A stretch of DNA of 64,000 nt, taken from assembly GCA_007859745.1 (NCBI GenBank), contig SMLU01000001.1, positions 2,976,001 to 3,040,000 on the forward strand. Direction: 5' to 3'. The notes beneath the pieces were generated by a model. The model was not told the origin of the DNA. It saw only the letters and a list, made by a program, of their open reading frames with translations, and did no database searches. Below are positions 1 to 7,262 of this stretch, one piece after another. Source of the stretch: Phycisphaerae bacterium RAS1 (GTDB lineage: Bacteria > Planctomycetota > Phycisphaerae > UBA1845 > Fen-1342). Every line of letters begins with the position of its first letter. The stretch's first letter is position 1. Both the position numbers and the translations under genes were made by a program.

Positions 1-1327
1 TCAGGGCGAGCGCGACGAGCGCCTGCCGCGCGACCGGCGCCCGCGCCGCGCCCGGTGCGGCAGCCAAGCCGAGCGCCCCGCCCAGCGCGATCATGAGCGC
101 GATCGTCGGCAGCAGCAGGAAACGGGCGAACTCCGCCGGTTTCCCCGCGGCCAGGAAGACGCACAGGAGCAACATCGCCAGCGGCGCTACCCCGATCAGC
201 AGGGCTTGTCGCGGCCGGCGCCGCGCCAGAAGAACAGTCGCGAGCAGGCCAAAGGCGACCGGCAACCCGCCCGCGACCATCAGCAGCTCCGCCACGCGCA
301 GCGCTCCCTCCCCCGCGCGCGTCAGTTGTTCGGCGTACATCGCCATCGAGTTCCCGAGATTGCTGGCGGCCGCGGAACGACTCGAAAGCGCGCCGAGCAG
401 GAGAAACGGATTCGCAGCCAGGAAAACGAGCACCGCAAGAGCCGCCGAGCGCACCAGCGGGCCGCCTGCGCGGCGCGATCGCCGCGCGATCGCCAGCGCC
501 GCCCAGAGCCACGCTGCCGCCAGTCCGGTGAGCACCATGGCGGCCGCCGCTCCTGCCGTCAGTCCCAATCGCAAAACGTCGCGCGGACGTGCGCTTGAAG
601 CGAAGCGAACGGCGAAATCCGTCGCCCAGAGCACCAGAGCGACCGAGGGCAGGTGCGGTTTGGCTTCGAGTGCGGCGGTGATGAACACGGGCGATGCCAT
701 CACGAGGATGACTGCGACCCAGCCGGCGCCGCGCCCGCCGATGCGCCGCGCGAGCCGATAGACCGCCAGCAGCGCCAGCACGCCGAAGCTCAGCGTCAAC
801 AGCCGCGAAACGAAGTAAAACCGGGCAAACAGGTCGGGCTGATCGAGATAGACGCCGACATCCGACGTAATCCGCGTGAAGCCGACCAGCGCCGCGGACG
901 CCTCAAGCGCGCCGACCAGGTAGATGTAGGCCCCGCCATACTGGTACAGCTTCGGGTCGAAATCGAGCTTCCGCGGGTTCATGCGCTGCAGCGCCATGAA
1001 CGTGATCATCTCGTCCGGCTGGCGCGAAAAGAGCCGGTAGCGCCGCAGGATTTCCGCGCGGCCAGAATCAGTGCTGGTGAGGTCGACCGGTCGAGTGCGG
1101 TCGCGAATCGGATTGAGATCGGTGTCGGCCCCGGCTTCGCGGGTGCCGCGCTCTAAGAGCGATTCGGCAGCGCGAAATTCGGCGGCGCTCCACGCCGGCC
1201 GGCCGCCGAAGAGCAGGTCGTCATTTTGGCGGGACGGCAACCCCCAGCGCGCCAGCGGCGTCATGAGCGCCAGCCACGCGCACAAGAGCAGGGCGATTCC
1301 GATGGCGTTTCGCCGACGGGGCGTCAC
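1..1327 (-). CDS. GT-C (GT39/ArnT-like) membrane glycosyltransferase, C-terminus cut by window edge
   Basis: An open frame runs on the minus strand from GTG at 1327 to the left edge (at least 442 codons, no stop inside the window). An N-terminal membrane helix (IGIALLLCAWLALMTPL) is followed by a long non-cytoplasmic loop, then by many Leu/Ala/Val-rich helices ending in a segment with FLLLPTIALMIALGGAL. The phrase RQPDEMITFMAL carries the acidic PDE motif typical of the first loop in polyprenol-phosphate-sugar-dependent GT-C enzymes, and YQYGGAYIYLVG is typical of planctomycete GT39-like proteins. These enzymes transfer a sugar from a lipid-phosphate donor on the outer face of the membrane. 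The acceptor is unknown. The start has no clear Shine-Dalgarno. It is divergent from the DUF6614 gene with an 87-base gap. Confidence 0.72.
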   Translation of the reverse strand, partial: MTPRRRNAIGIALLLCAWLALMTPLARWGLPSRQNDDLLFGGRPAWSAAEFRAAESLLERGTREAGADTDLNPIRDRTRPVDLTSTDSGRAEILRRYRLFSRQPDEMITFMALQRMNPRKLDFDPKLYQYGGAYIYLVGALEASAALVGFTRITSDVGVYLDQPDLFARFYFVSRLLTLSFGVLALLAVYRLARRIGGRGAGWVAVILVMASPVFITAALEAKPHLPSVALVLWATDFAVRFASSARPRDVLRLGLTAGAAAAMVLTGLAAAWLWAALAIARRSRRAGGPLVRSAALAVLVFLAANPFLLLGALSSRSAAASNLGNSMAMYAEQLTRAGEGALRVAELLMVAGGLPVAFGLLATVLLARRRPRQALLIGVAPLAMLLLCVFLAAGKPAEFARFLLLPTIALMIALGGALGLAAAPGAARAPVARQALVALAL

Positions 1328-1414
1328 GCCCGGCAGCGTAGCAGGGGGCGCAGGCGAAGGCTACACTGAATGACCGCGGCCGATGAGCACCGACCCACAG
1401 CCAGGACGCGCACG

Positions 1415-1771
1415 ATGGACTACTACCACGTCTGGTTCAATCTGAAGGATACGCACAAAGATATTGAATTCGCCGATCGACTGCATGCGTTTCTGGGCCA
1501 CCTGCGGCAGGAAGCGAAGATCGCGGGCTATCGGCTGACGCGCCGCAAGCTTGGATTCGGCCCTTCAGAGCTGGGCGAGTTTCACGTAATCGTCGACGTG
1601 CAGAACCTGACGCAGCTCGACGGCGCGTTCGGTCTGGCGGCGACCCGCAGCGGGCGCGTGCAGGAACTGCACGCACACGTGTATGAAATGGTGACTGATT
1701 TTCGCTCCGCGCTCTATCGCGACTTTCCGGATCCACAGCGGGCTCACGCGGCGCCGCGCGGCGAAAGCTGA
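1415..1771 (+). CDS. DUF6614 family small protein
   Basis: A 118-residue protein. The ATG at 1415 (MDYYHVWFNLKD) is preferred over the in-frame start at 1370, because the upstream 15 codons are low-complexity and family members begin at the YHVWFNLKD strand. The body has phrases I associate with DUF6614: a GHLRQEAKIAGYRLTRRKLG segment, GPSELGEFHVIVDV, and a C-terminal ALYRDFPDP. The pattern of alternating strands and helices suggests a small ferredoxin-like alpha/beta fold. It is soluble, with no signal peptide or membrane segment. The function is unknown. The last ten residues are Ala/Arg-rich and may be spacer-derived. Confidence 0.7.
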   Translation: MDYYHVWFNLKDTHKDIEFADRLHAFLGHLRQEAKIAGYRLTRRKLGFGPSELGEFHVIVDVQNLTQLDGAFGLAATRSGRVQELHAHVYEMVTDFRSALYRDFPDPQRAHAAPRGES

Positions 1772-1815
1772 GCGCCGGGTGCGGCGGGCGCCTCGCCCGT
1801 ATCCGCGGTCTCGCC

Positions 1816-1841
1816 GAACGGGCAAGATGCCCGTTCCACCC
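1816..1841. repeat. Dispersed palindromic repeat (family B), single copy
   Basis: GAACGGGCAAGATGCCCGTTC is a near-perfect palindrome followed by CACCC. The same unit recurs near 14.1, 29.2, 39.4, 44.6 and 62.3-62.6 kb. It lies between the DUF6614 gene and the convergent dockerin lipoprotein gene. Confidence 0.7.
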
Positions 1842-1937
1842 ACAAGGAGTTGTCCGGGGCGCAAAGCAAGAGGGAAGAGGCTCGCGCGAATTCGAGTCCC
1901 TTCCCTTGTTCTTGCCTTCGGAGAGCAGGTCGCAGAG

Positions 1938-2456
1938 CTAGCGGAGCAGGCCGCGCAGCTTGGTGTAAAACGCGCGGTAGTCGTCCTCGTTGATCTCACC
2001 GTCGGTGTTCATGTCGGCGTTGTCCGGATTCCCGTTGGGGTACTTGACGAGATACGCCGTGCGATCGGAGAAGGCCATGTTGAAGCCGTTGATGTCGAGC
2101 ACGTTCAACTTGCCGTCGCCGTTCATATCGCCGACGACGGGCTTGGCGGTGCCGCCGCCGTTGCCGCCGGTGTTTCCACCCGTGTTTCCACCAGTGTTGC
2201 CGCCGGTATTGCCACCGGTGTTCCCACCGGTGTTTCCGCCGGTGTTGCCACCGTCGGTGCCGCCATCATCTGTGTTCGAGTCGTCCGGCTTGGTCGTGTC
2301 GGTGTTGCCATCGACCACCGCCGAGTCGCCCAGCAGATCGCCAGTCAGGGCGCCGGCGGTCGTGCCGCTGCTGCCGCTGGGGCAGCCGCCCAGCGAGGTT
2401 GTAAGCGTGAGCAGGGCGCCGAATCCGAACACAAGCGGGAACATCAAGCGTTTCAT
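1938..2456 (-). CDS. Lipoprotein with Gly-Asn-Thr repeat linker and dockerin-like EF-hand pair
   Basis: A 172-residue protein starting at ATG 2456, where AGGAGG lies about eight bases upstream. A signal peptide ends in the lipobox SLGG|C. There follow a Ser/Thr/Gly/Asp-rich region, a tandem GGNT repeat of about eight units (a flexible surface linker), and two calcium-binding EF-hand-like loops, DMNGDGKLNVLDIN and DMNTDGEINEDDY, as in type I dockerins. It is probably a surface-exposed lipoprotein. Planctomycete dockerin-like modules commonly occur without cellulosomal cohesins, so the partner is unknown. The GGNT repeat could vary in length by slippage. Confidence 0.75.
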   Translation of the reverse strand: MKRLMFPLVFGFGALLTLTTSLGGCPSGSSGTTAGALTGDLLGDSAVVDGNTDTTKPDDSNTDDGGTDGGNTGGNTGGNTGGNTGGNTGGNTGGNTGGNGGGTAKPVVGDMNGDGKLNVLDINGFNMAFSDRTAYLVKYPNGNPDNADMNTDGEINEDDYRAFYTKLRGLLR

Positions 2457-2580
2457 AAGCCAAACCTCCTGGGTCAACGTATGATGCGAGTTTGGGACAT
2501 TCTTCCGTCGCCTATGCCGCGCGTCACCCAATCCACCTGATTCACGTCAATTTCGCATCTCAGTACGCTGTGTTGGTCGT

Positions 2581-2611
2581 ATTATAAGACGTGACCGCCG
2601 TATTGTGTCAC
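2581..2611 (-). promoter_or_regulatory. Candidate sigma-70 promoter for the dockerin lipoprotein
   Basis: Reading the minus strand, TATAAT (2586-2581) is preceded after a 19-base spacer by GTGACA (2611-2606), five of six matches to TTGACA. It lies in the divergent spacer between the lipoprotein gene and htrA and would give a leader of about 115 bases. The spacer is longer than ideal. Confidence 0.35.
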
Positions 2612-2714
2612 AACGTCCGAAAACTCAGGCGAAGCCCCGGTCAATGAAGGAATGCACCCGCTTACTCGTCTAGAATCCGGTTGCCGAAATCGGCCCCGGA
2701 AGGATGAACGACTC

Positions 2715-4064
2715 ATGAATCGCCTGGCTGTACTGACCTCGCTCTTACTGACACTTGTGAACGGCGGAACGCCCGCGCTCGCCGACGCCGCGCCGCCCGG
2801 CGATCGCAGCGAGAGCCGTGCCCGCCGCCGCTCGCCGGTGGTCGACGTTTTCCAGAACTGCAAGGACGCCGTCGTCAACATCAGCACGACGCGCGTGCAG
2901 CGTTTCGTTCGACAGGGAACGATTTTCGACGAAATGTTCGACAAGCCGCGCGTCCACGAGCAGCGCGTGCAGAGCGTCGGCTCGGGCTTCGTCATTCACG
3001 AGAGCGGCTTCGTCGTCACCAACGCGCACGTCGTGTCGCGCGCCTCGGACATCCGCGTGATCTTTGCCGACGGTCACGAAGCCGTGGCCCGCCGCATCGC
3101 CGAAGACACGGAGCACGACCTGGCGGTGCTCAAGATTCCGGCCGAGCAGCCGCTGGCGCATCTCAAGCTGGGCCACAGCGATGACCTGATGGTGGGCGAA
3201 ACGGTGATCGCCATCGGCAATCCGCTCGGCTTGCAGCACACGGTCACCAGCGGCATCGTCAGCGCTCTGGATCGCGAGCTGCGCTTCAGCGAGGACGTGG
3301 CCTACAAGGGCATCATCCAGACCGACGCCAGCATCAACCCAGGCAATTCCGGCGGCCCGCTGCTCAACATCGACGGCGAGCTGATCGGCGTCAACACCGC
3401 GATCCGCGGCGACGCGCAGAACATCGGCTTCGCGATTCCGGTCGATCGGCTGTGGGAGCTGCTGCCGGACATGCTCGACATTGAGAAGCGGGCGCGCGTC
3501 CGCTTCGGGCTGCGCGTCGACGGACCGCAGGCCACGGTCGTGGACGTCCGGGCCGCCAGCCCCGCGGCCCAATCGGGACTGAAGCCCGGCGATCGGCTGG
3601 TGAGCTTCAACGGCGCCCCGATTCGCGACGGCATCGACTACTACGTGCACCTGCTGGGCGAAGCGCCCGGGCAGCGCGTGAAGCTGCTGGCCGAGCGCGG
3701 CGGCAGGATGATCGACGCTGAGGTGCCGCTCGAGGCCGTTCCGCTGCCGGACGGGCGCGAGCTGGCGCAGAAGCGTTTCGGAGTGACCTTGGCGGAACTG
3801 CCCGACCGCATGCGGCGGCGTTTCGACGAGATGCTGGCCGGCGGCGGCGTGCTGGTGACCGACGTGGAAGCCGACGGTCCGGTCACCGGCCTGGTTCGTC
3901 CGGACGATGTGATCACCAGCCTGGGCGGCGTCCGCATCGAAAACTTGGCGGACGTGGGCCTGGTGCTCGAACAGCTCGACAAAGGCGATCGGATTATGTT
4001 CGAAGCCGTGCGGTTGCGCTCCGATCCGCCGTTGCTGTGGAGCCGGCCGATCCGGGCGCGGTAG
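2715..4064 (+). CDS. HtrA/DegP-like periplasmic serine protease with PDZ domains
   Basis: A 449-residue protein. The ATG at 2715 follows a GGAAGGA motif and opens a signal peptide (MNRLAVLTSLLLTL...ALADA). The trypsin-like domain (about residues 40-275) has a complete catalytic triad: His105 in TNAHVV, Asp135 in EHDLAVLKI and Ser212 in PGNSGGPL. A first PDZ domain follows (ARVRFGLRV...AQSGLKPGDRLVSFNG, about 275-350), then a second divergent PDZ-like segment (about 365-445). The role is ATP-independent degradation or chaperoning of misfolded envelope proteins. It is monocistronic: divergent from the lipoprotein gene and convergent with the histidine kinase, with a long palindrome between the stops. 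It could equally be a DegS/DegQ-type member, so no symbol is given. Confidence 0.93.
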   Translation: MNRLAVLTSLLLTLVNGGTPALADAAPPGDRSESRARRRSPVVDVFQNCKDAVVNISTTRVQRFVRQGTIFDEMFDKPRVHEQRVQSVGSGFVIHESGFVVTNAHVVSRASDIRVIFADGHEAVARRIAEDTEHDLAVLKIPAEQPLAHLKLGHSDDLMVGETVIAIGNPLGLQHTVTSGIVSALDRELRFSEDVAYKGIIQTDASINPGNSGGPLLNIDGELIGVNTAIRGDAQNIGFAIPVDRLWELLPDMLDIEKRARVRFGLRVDGPQATVVDVRAASPAAQSGLKPGDRLVSFNGAPIRDGIDYYVHLLGEAPGQRVKLLAERGGRMIDAEVPLEAVPLPDGRELAQKRFGVTLAELPDRMRRRFDEMLAGGGVLVTDVEADGPVTGLVRPDDVITSLGGVRIENLADVGLVLEQLDKGDRIMFEAVRLRSDPPLLWSRPIRAR

Positions 4065-4075
4065 GCCACGTCGCG

Positions 4076-6076
4076 TCAGTCTCGGGGAGCATCGGCGTCT
4101 CGCCGGTGCGCACCGGCGGGACGCCGATGCTCCCCGTGCGATTGCCCGCTGGCACACGATCGCGGCTTGTCCATGCGCGCGGCCACCTCGGAAACAAACG
4201 TACGGCGGTCTATCGGCTTTGAGAGGTAAAAGTCGCAGCCCGCGGCCAGGCAGCGATCCACCTCGCCTTTCATGGCGTGGGCGGTCAGCGCCACGATCTG
4301 TCCCTCGTAGCCGCGCCGACGCAGTTCCTCGGTCGCCGCGTAGCCGTCCATAATCGGCATCTGCATGTCCATCAGAATCAGGCCGAACGGCTGCTTGTGC
4401 GCGACGGCGTCGAGCGCGAGCCGCACGCCGAGCTCGCCGTTGTCGGCGATGGTCACTGTTGCGCCGGCCCGCCGCAGCACGTGCGAAATCAGCCGCTGAT
4501 TGTCGGGGCCGTCTTCGACCAGCAGAACGCGCCCGGAGATTCCCGGCAAGCCGTCCAGCGCATCGGGGTGAGACGCGAGCAGGGTCGAGATGTCCAGCGA
4601 CTGAATGGTCGGGACGCCCTCCAGCGGTCCGGTCGCGACGCGGAGCGCAAAAGTGCTGCCGATTCCCTGCTTGCTTTCCGCGCTCAGATGGCCGCCCAGA
4701 AGTTCCGCGAGCCGGCGCGTGATGACCAGGCCGAGCCCGGTTCCACCGAAGCGGCGCGTGGTGGAGGCGTCCGCCTGTCCGAACGGCTCGAACAGGCGCG
4801 CCATCTGCCCGGGCGTCATGCCGATGCCGGTGTCGCTGACTTGAAATGTGATCATCTGCGCTGCCACGTCGCACGACGCGGTGACGCAGATCGTCCCGTT
4901 CTCGGTGAACTTGACGGCGTTTCCGACCAGGTTCACCAGGGCCTGCTTGAGCCGGACCGGGTCGCTCGTGATTCGATCGGGCAGGGGCGGCGTGAACTTG
5001 ACGACCAGCTTGTTGCCGCGCTGCACCGCGCGCTCGGACAGCAGCTTCACGACATCGACCAGCAGCTCGCGCGTTCCGACCGGGAGGTGTTCGAGCTGAA
5101 GCCGGCCGGCCTCAATTCGCGAGATGTCCAGAATGTCGTTAATGACCGCGAGCAGGTGCGAGCCGTTGCGGCGGATGGTCTGGGCCGCGTCCAGCCGATC
5201 GGAGGCGGTGGCGCTGGGTTCGATCAGAAGATCGGTGAATCCGAGGATCGCCGTCATTGGCGTGCGGATTTCGTGGCTCATGTTCGCCAGGAAAGCGCTC
5301 TTGGCCTGGCTGGCGGCCTCGGCGGCCTGCCGCGCGACCACCAGCTCCCTCGTCCGCTCCTCCACCACGTTCTCGACCTCGGCCTTGGAGCGCTCCAGCG
5401 TCGCCTGCCGCGTCGCGAGCAGGCGCATCTCGGCCAGCCCGCGCGAGATTCCGACCAGCAGGACCGAGTCTTCAAACACGACCCACCCAGCGTGCTCGAG
5501 CCAGCGCCACCATTCGGGCGCCGCGGTGCCGAACACCGAAAGCGGCCAGAAAACCCCGCGCACGAAGTGGTCCAGCGCCACCACGACCGTCGCGGTCGCC
5601 AGCACGCGCCAATCGCGATAGTAGGCCAGGAACGCCAGCGATCCGAAGACGTGAAAATGCGTTTCGATCCGTCCGCCGCTGACATGAATGAGCAGGGCGC
5701 TGAAGAGCATCTGCGAAACGGCGATGAGCTGGCGCGTGACGGCCGCCCCGGGCCGCGCCAGCGCCAGTGCGGCCGGAAGCGATGCGAAGAGGCCGCCGAG
5801 GAAAATGGCCGCCAGCACGTGCACGTGTAGTGCACTGCGGGAACCGATCCACGTATAGGGCGAAATCCAGAACGACGCCGCGATCGCCGCCAGCCACTGG
5901 ACGATCAGCAGAACGGCCAGGGCCCGATCCGTCTGGCGGAATGTGCGGTCCCGGGCGCTTTCAAACAGCTCCGCCGCGCGCCGGCCAACATCGCAACCGG
6001 CCGCATGCCCGCCCGGTTCGACCGGCGCGGCCCGCGCGCGATCGGCGGCGGCGTTGCATGAAGCGTTGCTCGTCAT
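4076..6076 (-). CDS. Hybrid sensor histidine kinase with C-terminal receiver domain
   Basis: A 666-residue protein. Residues 50-215 form about six membrane helices, including GGRIETHFHVFGSLAFLAYY, a conserved integral sensor segment seen in many kinases and chemoreceptors. A coiled coil (about 220-260) leads to the HisKA box with phospho-acceptor His268 (MSHEIRTPM). The HATPase_c domain has an N box (NLVGNAVKF), DTGIGM and GGTGLGL. A receiver domain (about 515-635) has Asp570 in LMDMQMPIMDGY and the switch Lys620. The final 20 or so residues are encoded by the family A inverted repeat and are probably not functional. It overlaps redB by four bases (ATGA), indicating translational coupling. 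No separate response regulator or output gene is adjacent. Confidence 0.93.
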   Translation of the reverse strand: MTSNASCNAAADRARAAPVEPGGHAAGCDVGRRAAELFESARDRTFRQTDRALAVLLIVQWLAAIAASFWISPYTWIGSRSALHVHVLAAIFLGGLFASLPAALALARPGAAVTRQLIAVSQMLFSALLIHVSGGRIETHFHVFGSLAFLAYYRDWRVLATATVVVALDHFVRGVFWPLSVFGTAAPEWWRWLEHAGWVVFEDSVLLVGISRGLAEMRLLATRQATLERSKAEVENVVEERTRELVVARQAAEAASQAKSAFLANMSHEIRTPMTAILGFTDLLIEPSATASDRLDAAQTIRRNGSHLLAVINDILDISRIEAGRLQLEHLPVGTRELLVDVVKLLSERAVQRGNKLVVKFTPPLPDRITSDPVRLKQALVNLVGNAVKFTENGTICVTASCDVAAQMITFQVSDTGIGMTPGQMARLFEPFGQADASTTRRFGGTGLGLVITRRLAELLGGHLSAESKQGIGSTFALRVATGPLEGVPTIQSLDISTLLASHPDALDGLPGISGRVLLVEDGPDNQRLISHVLRRAGATVTIADNGELGVRLALDAVAHKQPFGLILMDMQMPIMDGYAATEELRRRGYEGQIVALTAHAMKGEVDRCLAAGCDFYLSKPIDRRTFVSEVAARMDKPRSCASGQSHGEHRRPAGAHRRDADAPRD
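4084..4135. repeat. 52-base near-perfect inverted repeat (family A) between convergent genes
   Basis: Two 26-base arms (GGGGAGCATCGGCGTCTCGC... and its complement) pair with one wobble. It lies 19 bases beyond the htrA stop and inside the 3' end of the histidine kinase gene. It could act as a bidirectional terminator but lacks a T-run. Related copies occur at 22144-22208 and 49948-50030. Confidence 0.85.
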
Positions 6077-6789
6077 GGCGGGGGTTCCTTCTTCGCGTTC
6101 TCGCCGGGCGCATCAAAGAGGGGACAGCCGAACACCGGGCCGCTGTTCACTCTCGGCGATCGTCCATGGGCGACGTCGCGAACGACGTCGTCCTGGGCCG
6201 ACGGACCGGCCTGCCCGCGCGCGTTCGTCAGGCCGCCGCTGTAGACAAGCTGTCCGCCGGCGTCATAGACAGCCGCATGGCCCGATGCTTGAGCGCCGAA
6301 CGCGCGTGCCATTTGTCCATCGGCATCGAAGTGAATCGTGATTCCCGGCAATTCGGCGGCGCGGCGGTAGTTTGTGCTTTCGCGCAGAATCGGCGCGTCA
6401 TCGCCGACCAGCACCAGGCGCGTATCCAGCCGGGCCGAGGCGTCGACCAGCCTGCGAAGGATGTAGACATCCGCCGCGAAACAGGGGCATTCCGGGTGCA
6501 CGAAGAGCACCATGCAGGGTTTGGTCAGCGGGGGCAGTCCCGCGCCCGCCGGCCAGCTTTTCGGCGCGGCAAGCGCGGCGGCGGGCGTCGAGGTGTTGCG
6601 CTGCACGACGTACACGCCCGCGACAACGGCGATCAGCCACGCCGCAACGCACATACGCACGATCCAGTCGCGGCTTGGTTTCGCGGGCGCCCCGGATGGC
6701 TCTCCGGATGCTGGGCGGCGCGGTGCGCCGGACGGCGTCCCGTGGATTGACACGCAAGTGGGCCCGTCGCGTGGAACGTCTGGCTTCAT
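6073..6789 (-). CDS. RedB-like membrane-anchored thioredoxin-fold protein
   Basis: A 238-residue protein with one N-terminal membrane helix (about residues 43-62) and an exported thioredoxin-like domain. The motif FVHPECPCFAADV holds Cys101 and Cys103 as CPC rather than the usual CxxC. VYSGGLTNARGQAG and PVFGCPLF are phrases typical of planctomycete RedB proteins. It is probably a redox or metal-binding protein. Its stop overlaps the start of the following histidine kinase (ATGA), so the two are co-translated, which suggests that RedB feeds the kinase. The upstream region is repeat DNA, and no good Shine-Dalgarno was seen before the ATG at 6789. Confidence 0.7.
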   Translation of the reverse strand: MKPDVPRDGPTCVSIHGTPSGAPRRPASGEPSGAPAKPSRDWIVRMCVAAWLIAVVAGVYVVQRNTSTPAAALAAPKSWPAGAGLPPLTKPCMVLFVHPECPCFAADVYILRRLVDASARLDTRLVLVGDDAPILRESTNYRRAAELPGITIHFDADGQMARAFGAQASGHAAVYDAGGQLVYSGGLTNARGQAGPSAQDDVVRDVAHGRSPRVNSGPVFGCPLFDAPGENAKKEPPP

Positions 6790-6984
6790 TTGGGATCTTC
6801 ACGCGGACCAGGGATCGGGCGACCTCAGAATCGAAACGCGATTCCAATACGTGAAACCGGCAAGCCCGGCGGCGTCGAACGCCGGTGCAACCGGTCGCCG
6901 GCCAGAGCCCGCGTTCATTCGGGGGATTGGGCCGGGCTCCGTCAGGGCGATATCGGCAAGGTGGGCGACCCCGCTGGCGTGCTT

Positions 6985-7195
6985 TTTTCGATTGGCGAGC
7001 GACGTCCGGCCGCTACGCGGCGACCCGTCGCGGGGTCGTGGCTGGGCTTCGAGTACTCAGCCCAGCCTACCGCCTTATTTCGATTGGCGAGCGACGTCCG
7101 GCCGCTACGCAGCGACCCGTCGCGCGGTCGTGGCTGGGCTTCGAGTACTCAGCCCAGCCTACCGACTACCGACTCAGCCCAGCCTACCGACTGGC
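6985..7195. repeat. Direct and inverted repeats filling the redB-gyrA spacer (family E)
   Basis: The spacer at 6790-7262 holds no gene. Two direct copies starting CGATTGGCGAGCGACGTCC lie 92 bases apart (6989 and 7081). Each ends in the inverted pair GCTGGGCTTCGAGTACTCAG / CAGCCCAGCCTACC, and a further half copy follows near 7170-7190. The same hairpin is expanded at 20.1-20.3 kb. Confidence 0.8.
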
Positions 7196-7262
7196 GCATC
7201 CCGCGTGCCACGACCGCCCGCGTCGCGTAGAATTCCGTCAGTTCAGCCCCCTTGGAGGCCTC

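Noticed and set aside
2745-4874. Long (709-codon) minus-strand frame across htrA and the kinase end
   Set aside because: Antisense shadow of a strong protease gene; composition is Arg/His/Ala-rich with no domain, typical of GC-driven open frames.
6885-7262. 126-codon N-terminal extension of GyrA
   Set aside because: It is made of family E direct repeats; the GGAGG motif and family alignment place the start at 7263.
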